A DNA stretch of 64,000 bases from Mobilisporobacter senegalensis (GCF_003752155.1 NZ_RJVG01000001.1:186001-250000); one strand, 5' to 3'; shown: positions 25,915 through 35,645, counted from the stretch's first letter. Made by a program: numbers and translations. Notes: generated from the sequence alone by a model not told the origin.

Positions 25915-27846
25915 ATGGATCAATATAACGGCAGTCAGATTGTTGTGTTAGAGGGCCTAGAAGCAGTAAGAAAAAGACCAGGTATGTATATTGGTAGTAC
26001 TGGTAGTCGCGGACTTCATCATTTAATCTGGGAAATACTTGATAATGGAATCGATGAACATCTTGCAGGCTACTGCACTACAGTAGATGTAATACTGCAA
26101 AAAGATGGAGGAATCACCATTAAAGATAATGGTAGGGGTGTGCCTGTAGATATTCACCCAACCAAGAAAATTCCAACAGTACGTGTAGTTTATACTATAT
26201 TACATGCTGGAGGTAAATTCGGAAGTTCTGCATATAAAGTCTCAGGAGGACTTCATGGTGTTGGTGCCTCTGTTGTGAATGCCCTTTCAAGCAAAATGAT
26301 AGTAGAAATCAAACATGGCGGTAAGATATACCGCGATGAATATGAGAACGGGGGACATCCTGTTACTAAATTGGAAAATGGCCTGCTCCCGGTCGTAGGG
26401 AAATGTAATAAGTCAGATACTGGTACCAAGGTTACTTTTTATCCTGATGCTTCTATTTTTGAAACCACAGAATTTAAACCTGAAACCATTAAAAAGAAGT
26501 TAAAAGAGATTGCTTATTTAAATAAAAACTTGATCGTAAATTTTATAGATGAAACAACTGGTATCACTAAAACTTATCAAGAAGAATTTGGTATTAAAAG
26601 TTTTGTTAATTATTTGAACCGTGAAAATACAGTGTTACATGAAGAACCTATCTATATTGAAGGAAAAAGCGGAGATATTGAAGTAGAAGTGGCCTTTCAA
26701 TATACCAATAATTATACCGAGCAGATAAATGCTTATTGTAACAGGATCAATGTAGTGGACGGAGGAACTCTGGTAACCGGTTTTAAAACTGCACTTACAA
26801 GAGTTATGAACCTGTATGCAAGAGAACTTAATGTTCTGAAAGAAAAAGATGAAAATCTGGATGGCAAGGATATTCGTAACGGCCTTCTTGCTATTATCTC
26901 TATTAAGCATCCAGACCCACAATTCGAAGGACAAACTAAGACGAAACTTGGTAATACAGATGCTAAAAGTGCTGTAGAAGATGTATTTAGTACGGAAGTT
27001 CAGCTTTATCTTGATAAGAATATTGAAATCTTAAAAAGTATTCTTGACAATGCGATGAAATCCTACAACGCAAGAAAAGCTGGTGACAAAGCCAGAAATG
27101 CTGTATTAAAGCAAATATCTGATATAGATACCAAAAGTAAATTAGCTTCCTGCTCCTCTAAGAAACCAGAAGAATGTGAAGTTTATATCGTCGAAGGTGA
27201 TTCCGCAGGCGGTACTGTTAAAACCGCCAGAAACCGTAAGACTCAGGCAGTCCTGCCTCTACGTGGCAAAATTCTGAATGTTGAGAAGGCAAATCTTGAG
27301 AAAATTCTGGTAAATAATGAAATTAAATCAATGATCGCCTCATTTGGATGTGGAATCGGGGATGACTTTGATATCACCAAACTTCGTTATGATAAAATTA
27401 TCATTTTAACAGATGCCGATGTAGACGGAGCACATATCAGTACTTTATTACTTACATTTTTCTATCGATTTATGCCTGAATTAATATTAGAAGGGAAGAT
27501 ATACCGCGGACTTCCACCTTTATACCTGGTTGAATATGAGTCAACACAAAAAGCAAAGAAGAAAAAAGAGTCCCAATATATCTTTAATGATTTTGAATTA
27601 GACAAATTCCGTAAAATACCTGGCAATAAGATTCTTAATATCCAGCGTTACAAAGGTCTGGGGGAAATGGATGCAAATCAGCTTTGGGAAACCACTCTCA
27701 ATCCAGAGACGAGAATTCTTGCAAGAGTTGAAATCAGTGATACCGTAGAGGCTGATGAAATTACTACAACTTTAATGAGTTCTAATGTACCACCAAGAAA
27801 AGCTTTTATTATGGAAGAAGCAAAATATGCAAAACTTGATATATAG
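25915..27846 (+). CDS. parE: type II topoisomerase subunit B (ParE-like, topoisomerase IV)
   Basis: ATPase subunit, 643 residues. GHKL ATPase domain: EILDNGIDEHLAGY (N-box), DNGRGVPVD, and SGGLHGVGASVVNALS (ATP lid). Transducer domain about 220-395. TOPRIM domain: VEGDSAGG (about 426-433) and ILTDADVDGAHI. The C-terminal tail NIQRYKGLGEMDANQLW binds the partner subunit. The partner gene follows after 12 bases. I call it ParE rather than GyrB because the partner lacks a GyrA box; a second gyrase-like enzyme is possible. GAAAGGA precedes ATG 25915. A repeat array with possible tandem promoters lies upstream. Confidence 0.82.
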   Translation: MDQYNGSQIVVLEGLEAVRKRPGMYIGSTGSRGLHHLIWEILDNGIDEHLAGYCTTVDVILQKDGGITIKDNGRGVPVDIHPTKKIPTVRVVYTILHAGGKFGSSAYKVSGGLHGVGASVVNALSSKMIVEIKHGGKIYRDEYENGGHPVTKLENGLLPVVGKCNKSDTGTKVTFYPDASIFETTEFKPETIKKKLKEIAYLNKNLIVNFIDETTGITKTYQEEFGIKSFVNYLNRENTVLHEEPIYIEGKSGDIEVEVAFQYTNNYTEQINAYCNRINVVDGGTLVTGFKTALTRVMNLYARELNVLKEKDENLDGKDIRNGLLAIISIKHPDPQFEGQTKTKLGNTDAKSAVEDVFSTEVQLYLDKNIEILKSILDNAMKSYNARKAGDKARNAVLKQISDIDTKSKLASCSSKKPEECEVYIVEGDSAGGTVKTARNRKTQAVLPLRGKILNVEKANLEKILVNNEIKSMIASFGCGIGDDFDITKLRYDKIIILTDADVDGAHISTLLLTFFYRFMPELILEGKIYRGLPPLYLVEYESTQKAKKKKESQYIFNDFELDKFRKIPGNKILNIQRYKGLGEMDANQLWETTLNPETRILARVEISDTVEADEITTTLMSSNVPPRKAFIMEEAKYAKLDI

Positions 27847-27858
27847 AGAGGGAAGAAT

Positions 27859-30105
27859 ATGGCAACCATAACAGAAAATATTATTCACTTAGATTTTTCA
27901 GAAGAAATGAAAAATTCTTATAGAGATTATGCAATGAGCGTTATCATTGCAAGAGCATTGCCAGATGTTCGTGATGGACTGAAACCCGTTCAGCGAAGAA
28001 TCTTATATGCCATGAGAGAGCTTGGTCTTTCTCCTGATAAGCCTCATAGAAAGAGTGCCCGTATCGTTGGTGATACTATGGGTAAATACCATCCACATGG
28101 TGATACCTCCATCTATGATGCTTTAGTTCATATGACAGAGGACTATTCCTTATCTGTTCCGCTCGTTGATGGTCATGGAAATTTTGGTTCCATTGACGGT
28201 GATGGAGCGGCTGCGATGCGTTATACAGAAGCCCGCCTCTCTCAGGGTGCTATGACTTTATTAGATCATTTAGAAAAAGGACTTGTAGAATTCATCCCAA
28301 ACTTTGATGAAAGCGAAAAAGAACCTTCTGTACTACCTGCAATGATACCTAACCTTCTAATAAATGGTACTACAGGAATTGCCGTCGGCATGGCAACAAA
28401 TATACCACCTCACAATGCAGGAGAAGTAATTGACGGTGTTATAGCATATATGGATAACCCGGATATAAGCACTGAAAAATTAATGAACTATATTCCTGCC
28501 CCTGATTTTCCAACTGGTGGTTTTATTGTAAATCAGGATGACATGTCAACGCTCTATGCCACCGGAGAGGGAAAAGTTAAAATCCGTGCAAAGACTGAAA
28601 TAGAGCCATCCGACAATGGTAGAAAAAATATTATCGTCACTGAGATTCCTTATACTGTTGCAGGGAATAAGACCAAGCTGGTAGAAAGTCTGGTCGCCCT
28701 AATGAAGGATAAAGTATTCGATGAAATCTTTGATGTACGGGATGAATCCTCCAAAGAAGGTATCCGTATTGTTATTGAAGTAAAAAAAGATCGTGATATT
28801 AACAATTTGATGAATGGTCTTTATAAGAAAACCACATTAGAAGATACTTATAGTGCTAATTTCTTAGCTGTACATAAGCAGCAGCCGGAATTATTTCCTC
28901 TTCGTAAGTTAATACGTGAATTTGTAGCTTTCCAGGAAGAACTGTATACGAAAGAGTATAATCATTTATTAGAGAAAGCAATCAGCCGTCTTGAAATTGT
29001 AGATGGTTTAATCAGAGCTACTGATGTGATTGATTTAATTATTGAGATTCTAAGAGGAAGTTCATCATTAAAACAAGCAAAAGCCTGTTTAATTCATGGT
29101 GATATCACCGATATTAATTTCAAATCTGCTGAGTCTAAAAAACAGGCAAGTACTTTGGATTTTACTGAAAGGCAAGCAGAAGCGATCCTTGCTATGCCTC
29201 TTAGCAAATTAATCGGATTAGAAATTCTCAAACTTCATAATGAAGATGAAGAACTTAAGAATAATATTGAAGGGTATCGTAAGGTGTTGGGAGATACTAA
29301 GGAGCTCTATAAAGTAATTAAGAATCGACTTAAAGAATATAAAAAATTATTTAATACTCCAAGAAGAACAATGCTTATCAATGCTACAAATGCTGAATAT
29401 GTTGAAGAAGTAAAAATCGAAGATATTTATATACTTATTGATCGTTTTGGATATACCAAGTCATTAGATTCTGCAAGTTACACAAGAGTATCGGAAGACA
29501 ACCTAAAAGAATTTTCACATATTATATGTATGAAAAACACAGATAAACTCTGCTTTTTCACCGCACAAGGAAATATGTATCAATTAAAAGCATCCAGTAT
29601 TCCAAAATGTAAAATCAAAGATAAAGGAACTCTAATCCACAATTTATGTAAAGTAGATAAAGAAGATATCTTGACCTATACTTCATTTGAATCACTTTTT
29701 GAATCACAATTATTATTTACAACAAAATATGGCTATATCAAATTAGTATCCGGAGCCGAATTCGAAACTAATCGTTCCATGATAAGCTCCACAAAATTAG
29801 ACACAAATGATGAGTTGGTCAGCGTGACAATGCTTTCTGCTCATGATATCTTGGCAGGTAATCGAAAAGTTATTATGCTTACTAAGAAAGGTTTGTCCTT
29901 AGGCTTCCCATTAGAAGAAGTGAGTGAACTTAAAAAAACCAGCCGGGGAGTGAAAGGTATCACTCTTGAGAAAGAAGACAATGTATCTTTTGCAACCACG
30001 GTAGATTCCAATAGCGAAATTTTTATATTTGAAGGAAAAGAGTTAAACGCAAAGAAGGTCCGTAACCGTAAACGAGGTGCAAAAGGTCAGAATGCACAAC
30101 TTTAA
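27859..30105 (+). CDS. parC: type II topoisomerase subunit A (ParC-like, topoisomerase IV)
   Basis: DNA cleavage subunit, 748 residues. The winged-helix region has [12 protein letters not shown], the quinolone-region motif [15 protein letters not shown], and MRYTEARLS with the catalytic tyrosine near residue 120. The C-terminal beta-pinwheel (about 500-748) is present but I see no QRRGGKG GyrA box, which argues for a decatenase (ParC) over a supercoiling gyrase. The tail is basic ([11 protein letters not shown]). It overlaps nothing; GAGAGGGAAG is the ribosome binding site. A strong terminator follows. Confidence 0.82.
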   Translation: MATITENIIHLDFSEEMKNSYRDYAMSVIIARALPDVRDGLKPVQRRILYAMRELGLSPDKPHRKSARIVGDTMGKYHPHGDTSIYDALVHMTEDYSLSVPLVDGHGNFGSIDGDGAAAMRYTEARLSQGAMTLLDHLEKGLVEFIPNFDESEKEPSVLPAMIPNLLINGTTGIAVGMATNIPPHNAGEVIDGVIAYMDNPDISTEKLMNYIPAPDFPTGGFIVNQDDMSTLYATGEGKVKIRAKTEIEPSDNGRKNIIVTEIPYTVAGNKTKLVESLVALMKDKVFDEIFDVRDESSKEGIRIVIEVKKDRDINNLMNGLYKKTTLEDTYSANFLAVHKQQPELFPLRKLIREFVAFQEELYTKEYNHLLEKAISRLEIVDGLIRATDVIDLIIEILRGSSSLKQAKACLIHGDITDINFKSAESKKQASTLDFTERQAEAILAMPLSKLIGLEILKLHNEDEELKNNIEGYRKVLGDTKELYKVIKNRLKEYKKLFNTPRRTMLINATNAEYVEEVKIEDIYILIDRFGYTKSLDSASYTRVSEDNLKEFSHIICMKNTDKLCFFTAQGNMYQLKASSIPKCKIKDKGTLIHNLCKVDKEDILTYTSFESLFESQLLFTTKYGYIKLVSGAEFETNRSMISSTKLDTNDELVSVTMLSAHDILAGNRKVIMLTKKGLSLGFPLEEVSELKKTSRGVKGITLEKEDNVSFATTVDSNSEIFIFEGKELNAKKVRNRKRGAKGQNAQL

Positions 30106-30148
30106 TAGAACAGAGGCGCTATTTCTATTTTATGACAAAATCCATAAT

Positions 30149-30204
30149 AAAAGAACTGTCCCACCTACGATTTTTCAATCGTTAGTGGGACAGTTCTTTT
30201 TATT
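30149..30204 (+). terminator. terminator after parC
   Basis: A 16-base perfect outer stem (30149-30164 with 30185-30200), continued by an inner imperfect stem, ending in a T-run. The flanking A and T runs are symmetric, so it may also stop the leftward transcript from 30275. Confidence 0.93.
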
Positions 30205-30274
30205 ATATTGATCATCTAAAATTAATTTCTTAATTATGTACATATGTAGAAATAGTCATAAGTAATAATCTTAT

Positions 30275-30718
30275 TTACTTATCCAATTTATCTAAAAAAT
30301 GCATTTTGGCATTGTTATGCTTAGGTTCTTCTCCCACATATTCCGTCTTAAACGCCCCTTCAAACTCTTTTGCCAGTTCCCTTGCACACGCCGAACAAAA
30401 TCTACCATAGCGAATATCGGTGCTTCCGCAATTTTCACATTTAATATAAGAGCTGGAACCATCCGGGATTTCGATTCTTCCCTGACGCAAAAATTGTTTG
30501 ATCTTTAACGCAGATACACCAGTCCCTTTTGAAATTACTAATGAAGAGGATGGGCCATTTTCTTCTATAAAAGCACGGACTTTTCCAAAATCATCCTTAT
30601 CCGTATGTCCGCATTTGCGACATCTATACTCCCCGAGGCTCATATACTCATATTCTCCACCGCATTCTTCACATATATACTTTTCATCATTAAAAACTAC
30701 TCTCTCAAGCCCTTCCAT
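30275..30718 (-). CDS. YvyF-like zinc-ribbon protein, copy 1
   Basis: A 147-residue soluble protein. Order: N-terminal zinc ribbon (CEECGGEY at about 16-23, CRKCGHTD at about 33-40), a helix-turn-helix-like segment (VRAFIEENGPSSSLVISKGTGVSALKIKQFLRQGRIEIP), a second ribbon (CENCGSTDIRYGRFCSACA), and a short tail. The layout, including the FLRQGRI helix, resembles the YvyF flagellar-operon proteins of Firmicutes that lie by flgM. Function is not established; binding of nucleic acid or of a flagellar partner is inference. A close paralogue lies 177 bases upstream with the same orientation. Confidence 0.75.
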   Translation of the reverse strand: MEGLERVVFNDEKYICEECGGEYEYMSLGEYRCRKCGHTDKDDFGKVRAFIEENGPSSSLVISKGTGVSALKIKQFLRQGRIEIPDGSSSYIKCENCGSTDIRYGRFCSACARELAKEFEGAFKTEYVGEEPKHNNAKMHFLDKLDK

Positions 30719-30804
30719 ATTGCTTCCCCCATTATAATTACTTAATATAGCAATAAATTTTACAATATATAAAAGAATAAACTAACATAATGAATATATT
30801 AAAT

Positions 30805-30832
30805 ATTTTAACAAATATTTAATAATTGTCAA
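30805..30832 (-). promoter_or_regulatory. candidate sigma-A promoter of the 30275-30718 gene
   Basis: Leftward TTGACA (30827-30832), 16 bases, TAAAAT (30805-30810), in very AT-rich sequence. Confidence 0.5.
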
Positions 30833-30895
30833 TAAATAAACAATGTTTTTAGAAATAATTCAGAAAAAATTACAAAAAATTACAGACTTATATTT

Positions 30896-31330
30896 CTATT
30901 TTCCTAAGAAATACATCTTTCCATTTTTATATTTGGGCACTTCTCCTATATCTTCTATTTTCAGGGCACTTTCTATCTTTTTAGATAATTCAAGGGCACA
31001 GGCAGGGCAAAACCTTCCATACCTTATTTCGGCCTTTCCACATTTTTCACACCTGATATAATTATCTGAACCATCTGGAATTTCAAGTTTCCCTTCTCTT
31101 AAGAAGCGATTTATAATTTCGATTGGAACACCTGTGCCTGCTGAAATTTTAATTGCTGGTGCAGGTCCATTTTCATCCAGGAAAGTACGGACTTTTCCAT
31201 AGTCATCCATAGTGATAAATCCACATTGGGAACATTTATATACGCCCATGCTCAAATATTCATATTTGGATCCGCATTTTGTACATAAGTATGGCTTGTT
31301 ATCAAGGATTAATATCTTTTCTTTATTCAT
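30896..31330 (-). CDS. YvyF-like zinc-ribbon protein, copy 2
   Basis: A 144-residue paralogue of the next gene with the same order of parts: CTKCGSKYEYLSMG ribbon start (about 17), CSQCGF, helix segment VRTFLDENGPAPAIKISAGTGVPIEIINRFLREGKLEIPDGS, second ribbon CEKCGKAEIRYGRFCPACALEL and a lysine-rich tail. All eight ribbon cysteines are kept in both copies. The genes appear to be separate transcripts because each has a TTGACA-like box upstream. Function unknown; proximity to the flagellar cluster is the main clue. Confidence 0.75.
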   Translation of the reverse strand: MNKEKILILDNKPYLCTKCGSKYEYLSMGVYKCSQCGFITMDDYGKVRTFLDENGPAPAIKISAGTGVPIEIINRFLREGKLEIPDGSDNYIRCEKCGKAEIRYGRFCPACALELSKKIESALKIEDIGEVPKYKNGKMYFLGK

Positions 31331-31427
31331 TATTTATTTTCCTTTCATCTTCAATAAGTATATCAATAGTTTCGGTATATAACAAAAGGATATATAAATT
31401 CTCAATTTAATTTGCATGTATAATACT

Positions 31428-31455
31428 ATTCTAATAAATCCATAATATTTGTCAA
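31428..31455 (-). promoter_or_regulatory. candidate sigma-A promoter of the 30896-31330 gene
   Basis: Leftward TTGACA (31450-31455), 16 bases, TAGAAT (31428-31433). Confidence 0.5.
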
Positions 31456-31560
31456 GAAATCAGACAAAATAAATATAGTAATTTTTAGTATATTTATATT
31501 TTAAAAATCCATACTAAATAGTGATGTTACTTTAACTAATTTTCTTATTAGGAGGATTCC

Positions 31561-31695
31561 ATGCCAAAAGACAGCCAAATAGATAAAAAAGATGTCCGGG
31601 TTGAAAAAGCAAAAGGACAAACACCTTTAACCAAAGAAAATCAAAACAAAAATAAAAATGCCAAAAGACAATCTATAAAGAATAATGATGTATAA
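31561..31695 (+). CDS. 44-residue hydrophilic basic protein
   Basis: A small ORF behind a strong ribosome binding site (AGGAGG, 5 bases before ATG) and ahead of a rho-independent terminator. Product: Lys/Asn/Gln/Asp-rich, no hydrophobic segment, no Cys, probably disordered. It opens MPKDSQIDKKDVRVEKAKGQ. I do not recognise the family. Small clostridial proteins of this kind include spore-associated ones, but none of the alpha/beta SASP motifs is present. The combination of AGGAGG, ORF and terminator is what supports it as a gene. Confidence 0.6.
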   Translation: MPKDSQIDKKDVRVEKAKGQTPLTKENQNKNKNAKRQSIKNNDV

Positions 31696-31707
31696 AATTT
31701 AATCAGC

Positions 31708-31739
31708 AAAGCCTCCAGATAAATTATCCGGAGGCTTTG
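31708..31739. terminator. terminator between the small ORF and iolA
   Basis: Stem AAAGCCTCC (31708-31716) with GGAGGCTTT (31730-31738) plus inner pairs GATAA/TTATC. It serves the 31561-31695 gene; it may also stop the convergent iolA transcript. Confidence 0.82.
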
Positions 31740-31803
31740 TATATTAAGAAGGAATTGGGGAGGCAGGGTTATATATAATGACTATATGTCAGTTGAAAGT
31801 ATA

Positions 31804-33300
31804 TTAGTTGTCCCAAGTGTTTACACTTGTTTTTTTCTTTTCATCTTCATCAAACCATTTTGTTGTCACACATTTTGATTCTGTATAAAATCTTACACTA
31901 TCTTTACCAAGACAATGTAAATCACCGAAGAAGGAATCCTTATGTCCGGAGAATGGGAATACCCCTACTGGAACCGGAATACCTACATTGATTCCAACCA
32001 TACCGCCATCTGTTCTGGCAGCAAACTCTCTGGCAAAATATCCGTTTTGTGTAAAGATTACTGATCCATTGGCAAATGGATTATTATTCATGATTTCTAA
32101 GCCTTCTTCAAAACTCTTAACTCTCTTTATACAAAGTACAGGCCCAAATATCTCATCTCTTCCAATAGACATATCTTCTGTTACATGATCAAAGATTGTT
32201 GGTCCAAGGTAGAATCCATTTTCAAAGCCCTCTACCGTTACATCTCTTCCGTCAAGAACCATTTCAGCTCCTTCATCGATTCCCTTTTGGATCCATTTCA
32301 GAACATTTTCTTTATGTTTTTGTGTTACTACTGGTCCTAGTCCTGAAGATTTATCATATGCAGGTCCAATTTTAAGATTCTTTGAAAGCTCGACCAATTT
32401 TGCTACTAATGCGTCTGCAATTCCGTCTTCTGCTACAACTACCGGAAGGGCCATACATCTCTCGCCGGCACAGCCAAATGCAGAATTGATAATCCCTGCT
32501 GCGCTACGTTCGATAGCCGCGTCATTCATTACAAGTGCATGATTTTTTGCTTCACATAAAGCCTGCACTCTCTTGCCATGAGCTGCTGCAGTACTATAAA
32601 TATGTTTACCTACAGCTGTAGAACCTACGAAAGAGATACCTTTAATATCTGGATGAGTCAAGAAGATCTCAGCCTCATTTCTACTACATGCAACAATATT
32701 TAAAACACCATCAGGAAGACCCGCCTCTTTATAAATTTCTGCAAACCTTAATGCTGTTCTTGGTGTTGAACTGGACACTTTTAATATCATACAGTTACCT
32801 GAAGCAACACATGTAGGTGTCATCCAGCCCATTGGAATCATAGCCGGGAAGTTAAAAGGTGTGATACCTGCAAAAACACCAAGTGATTCACGATAAAGTG
32901 TTGTATCAAATCCAACAGATGTATTCATTAATGATTCACCCATCATTAATGTTGGCATAGAGCAGGCAAGTTCTGTTCCCTCCTGTGCTTTAAGAACATC
33001 ACCTTTTGCTTCATCCCACACTTTACCATGTTCCTGTGCTACAAGCAATGTCAGTTCATCCATATACTTTATTATTAAATTACGAACGTTGTACATAATC
33101 TGAGTACGTTTGATTACCGGAACTTTAGACCATGATTTATATGCTTCTTTTGCAATCCCAATTACTTCTTCGATTTCTTCCTGTGTACAACATGGTACTT
33201 TTGCTGTTATTTCACCTGTGCTTGGATTATATACATCAGTAAATTTTGTTGTTTTAGATTCGCGGTATTCTCCACCTGCAAAATATTTTATAATTTCCAT
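31804..33300 (-). CDS. iolA: IolA, methylmalonate-semialdehyde dehydrogenase (CoA-acylating)
   Basis: Last step of inositol breakdown: malonate semialdehyde to acetyl-CoA and CO2. The 498-residue aldehyde dehydrogenase has the catalytic Cys282 in FGCAGERCMALP, the NAD-binding ISFVGSTAVGKHIY (about 222-235), and the MMSDH-typical PFNFPAMIPMGW near residue 148. ATG 33300 follows AAGGAG. It is separated from iolC by 205 bases containing a three-hairpin element and possibly its own promoter. Confidence 0.94.
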   Translation of the reverse strand: MEIIKYFAGGEYRESKTTKFTDVYNPSTGEITAKVPCCTQEEIEEVIGIAKEAYKSWSKVPVIKRTQIMYNVRNLIIKYMDELTLLVAQEHGKVWDEAKGDVLKAQEGTELACSMPTLMMGESLMNTSVGFDTTLYRESLGVFAGITPFNFPAMIPMGWMTPTCVASGNCMILKVSSSTPRTALRFAEIYKEAGLPDGVLNIVACSRNEAEIFLTHPDIKGISFVGSTAVGKHIYSTAAAHGKRVQALCEAKNHALVMNDAAIERSAAGIINSAFGCAGERCMALPVVVAEDGIADALVAKLVELSKNLKIGPAYDKSSGLGPVVTQKHKENVLKWIQKGIDEGAEMVLDGRDVTVEGFENGFYLGPTIFDHVTEDMSIGRDEIFGPVLCIKRVKSFEEGLEIMNNNPFANGSVIFTQNGYFAREFAARTDGGMVGINVGIPVPVGVFPFSGHKDSFFGDLHCLGKDSVRFYTESKCVTTKWFDEDEKKKTSVNTWDN

Positions 33301-33337
33301 ATTATTTCTCCTTTTCTAATAGATGATCACTTTATTG

Positions 33338-33365
33338 ATGTTACCTTGATTATTTAATATGTCAA
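33338..33365 (-). promoter_or_regulatory. weak candidate promoter of iolA
   Basis: Leftward TTGACA (33360-33365), 16 bases, TAACAT (33338-33343). It lies between the three-hairpin element and iolA and could let iolA be transcribed apart from iolJ-iolC. Confidence 0.35.
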
Positions 33366-33400
33366 AGCAGATATTCGCATTCCGCTTTGCTACATGCTCA

Positions 33401-33508
33401 TAACCTATTACGCAGCTATGCTGCTATTTCAGCGGAGGCTTGAACCTCCACTGAAACAAGTAAGCCTAACTCCCGCCTACTGAGGCGGGAGACTTCCTTG
33501 ATAGGTTA
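33401..33508. repeat. three-hairpin element with 8-base inverted ends between iolC and iolA
   Basis: TAACCTAT (33401-33408) and its exact complement ATAGGTTA (33501-33508) enclose three perfect or near-perfect hairpins: 33412-33424 (GCAGC/GCTGC), 33427-33456 (12-pair stem) and 33470-33491 (CTCCCGCCT/AGGCGGGAG). It is clearly more G+C-rich than the flanks and its edge coincides with the iolC stop codon. It resembles palindrome-associated, non-autonomous elements related to IS200/IS605 ends, but could instead be an intercistronic RNA structure. No transposase gene is present. Confidence 0.6.
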
Positions 33509-34522
33509 AACTCTGGCAATCATTTCACCATACTGTTTTTTACTATCTGTAATAAATCCTTTTAAAGCCTCCACAGTCGGCATATCTTTTGAACAAGCAT
33601 GACTTGCAACTAACATTGCTGCAGAAGCACTTCCTAATTCCAGACAATCTATGATTTCCAACCCTTCAAATAATCCATAAAGAAAAGCCGATGCATATCC
33701 GTCCCCACCCCCAAAAGATTTAAGTAATTTTACCGGGAATGGCTTAATGCTATAGTTATTACCATCATTAGTGTATGCTGTTGAGCCGTCCTTACCATGT
33801 TTGATAACCACTATCTTACTGCCTATGGAATGGAAATATTTCGCTGTCTGTTCATCCGTCCTGCCTTGCTCAATTAACTGTTCTGTCAGATCAAATTCCT
33901 CTCTTGAACCTAATATCACATCACTTTGTTTTGCCACAATAGAATAATAGATGCCTATCTCATCCTGGCTCTTCCAATTATATGGTCTATAATCAATATC
34001 AAAGATTACTACAACATTATTCTTCTTTGCCAATGCAAGTGCCTTCAGTGCTGCTTCACGAGAAGGGCTTTGTGCAAGAGCTGTACCTGATATTAAAATA
34101 GCTTTTGATTTTTGTATGTATTCCTCATCAATGTCCGCCACATCTAACTGTAAGTCTGCAATGCCATCACGATACATTAATATGCTGCTTTCTGTTTCAC
34201 TAAGAATTTCTGTAAATGTAAGACCGATTTTTTCACCTTTCTTACATTTGGTCAGGTGGGAGGTATCAATTCCTTCTTTATTAAAATAATCTGTTACAAA
34301 ATCACCAAATTGGTCATCCGATACCTTTCCTAAAAATCCGATTTTTTTACCTAATCTGGCCATACCCACAGCTATATTTCCTGGAGATCCACCCAGATAT
34401 TTTTTGAATGTAGTACTTTCAGAAAGAGGCATATAATAATCCACCGGATTAAAATCCACTGCAACTCTTCCTAATAATATCAGATCAAATTCTTTTGTCT
34501 GATCAAAATGAATATATCCCAT
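33506..34522 (-). CDS. iolC: IolC, 5-dehydro-2-deoxygluconokinase
   Basis: Phosphorylates 2-deoxy-5-keto-gluconate (DKG) for cleavage by IolJ. The 338-residue PfkB-family sugar kinase has the N-terminal substrate motif KYLGGSPGNIAVGMARLG (about 43-60), ATP-binding IVVIKHGKDGS, and the C-terminal anion-hole/catalytic motif GGGDGYASAFLYGL (Asp as base) in place of GAGD. ATG 34522 follows GGAAG. It lies 47 bases after iolJ in an iolJ-iolC-iolA order. Confidence 0.92.
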   Translation of the reverse strand: MGYIHFDQTKEFDLILLGRVAVDFNPVDYYMPLSESTTFKKYLGGSPGNIAVGMARLGKKIGFLGKVSDDQFGDFVTDYFNKEGIDTSHLTKCKKGEKIGLTFTEILSETESSILMYRDGIADLQLDVADIDEEYIQKSKAILISGTALAQSPSREAALKALALAKKNNVVVIFDIDYRPYNWKSQDEIGIYYSIVAKQSDVILGSREEFDLTEQLIEQGRTDEQTAKYFHSIGSKIVVIKHGKDGSTAYTNDGNNYSIKPFPVKLLKSFGGGDGYASAFLYGLFEGLEIIDCLELGSASAAMLVASHACSKDMPTVEALKGFITDSKKQYGEMIARV

Positions 34523-34569
34523 ATAATCTTCCTTTCTAATATATCATTAAGGTAATTGAATAGTATCTA

Positions 34570-35412
34570 TCACACTTTATTATCGCTTTGGAATACCTTT
34601 ATATGTCTGCATACATTTTCATAAGTGCCTTTTACCATGGTGTCACTCATTACAAAATAATCGTGTTTCTCGCTTTTACAATATTCGCGAACTGCATTCT
34701 CTACGGAAAGGAAAGTGGCTGTTGCCACATTAACTTTACGGATGCCGCCAGCGATACATCTTCTAAAGTCTTCATCACTGATTCCCGACCCTCCATGTAA
34801 CACTAATGGGACTGGGACTCTTTTATGTGCTTCCTCCAATATATTAAAATTAAGTCTTGGCGTGTCTTTATATAAACCATGAGCATTTCCAATAGATAAT
34901 GCTATTGCATCCAGTTTTGTCTCCTGGTAAAGTTTCTCTACTTCATCCGGATCAGAATATAACATTTCATGATCCACACTTCCATCTTCACTGCCAGCCA
35001 ACTGGCCAACCTCTGCTTCTACATCAGCACCGTATTGATCTGCCAGTTCTTTTACTTTTTGTACCATCTGGATGTTTTCCACGATTGGAAGGCTGGAGGC
35101 ATCAATCATAACAGAAGTAAAACCTAATTCCAGTGCCATTTTTACCGTATCCAGATCCAGACCATGATCCAAATGAACTGCAACCGGTACCGTTGCTTCT
35201 TTTGCTGCTGCGATCATAAGGGGTCCAAAAGCTTTGAGTGGAGAATAAGGCAGCCTGACTTGCGCAACTTGTAGAATAACCGGAGATTTTAACTCTTCTG
35301 CTGCTCTTATTACCCCCAGTACCATCTCCATGTTTGCAACACTAAAAGCTCCGATTCCATAATCTCCTTTTTCCGCTTCCTTTAATAACTTTGACATATT
35401 GACAAGTGGCAA
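34570..35412 (-). CDS. iolJ: IolJ-type class II aldolase (2-deoxy-5-keto-gluconate-6-phosphate aldolase)
   Basis: Splits DKG-6-phosphate to dihydroxyacetone phosphate and malonate semialdehyde. It belongs to the FbaA class II, zinc-dependent aldolases: VHLDHGLDLDTV (zinc His), EAEVGQLAGSEDG, IGNAHGLYK, LVLHGGSGIS, and VNVATATF are all visible. Fructose-bisphosphate aldolases share these motifs; the iol context supports IolJ. I choose TTG 35412 (280 residues, MPLVNMSKLL), 8 bases behind GAGG; an in-frame GTG at 35421 overlaps that ribosome binding site. First gene of the iolJ-iolC-iolA group. Confidence 0.87.
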   Translation of the reverse strand: MPLVNMSKLLKEAEKGDYGIGAFSVANMEMVLGVIRAAEELKSPVILQVAQVRLPYSPLKAFGPLMIAAAKEATVPVAVHLDHGLDLDTVKMALELGFTSVMIDASSLPIVENIQMVQKVKELADQYGADVEAEVGQLAGSEDGSVDHEMLYSDPDEVEKLYQETKLDAIALSIGNAHGLYKDTPRLNFNILEEAHKRVPVPLVLHGGSGISDEDFRRCIAGGIRKVNVATATFLSVENAVREYCKSEKHDYFVMSDTMVKGTYENVCRHIKVFQSDNKV

Positions 35413-35442
35413 ACTAATCACCTCATTCTATATATTTATATG

Positions 35443-35485
35443 TAATATACTCAACTTTTATCAAATATATTAATAATATACTCAA
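35443..35485. promoter_or_regulatory. candidate IolR operator pair
   Basis: TAATATACTCAA occurs twice (35443-35454 and 35474-35485), 31 bases apart or three helical turns, immediately downstream of the iolJ -10 box. A 10-of-12 match lies in the same position relative to the iolD promoter (50047-50058). Confidence 0.5.
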
Positions 35486-35514
35486 TTTATAACATAAATA
35501 TAACCAATAGTCAA
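35486..35514 (-). promoter_or_regulatory. sigma-A promoter of iolJ-iolC(-iolA)
   Basis: Leftward TTGACT (35509-35514), 17 bases, TATAAA (35486-35491). The repeated TAATATACTCAA motif abuts the -10. Confidence 0.7.
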
Positions 35515-35645
35515 GCATTATTTATTAAGTTTTAGACACATCTTTATCATTTTTCTGTGAAACCACAAGAAAATCCAATATTTTCATTATGATTACATCA
35601 TTGTAAAGTTTTAATCATATTTTGATAATGTTTTTAATTTTGTAT

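Noticed and set aside
25915-30105. DNA gyrase (gyrB-gyrA) call
   Set aside because: Partner subunit lacks a recognisable GyrA box and has ParC-like length; left as ParE/ParC with moderate confidence.
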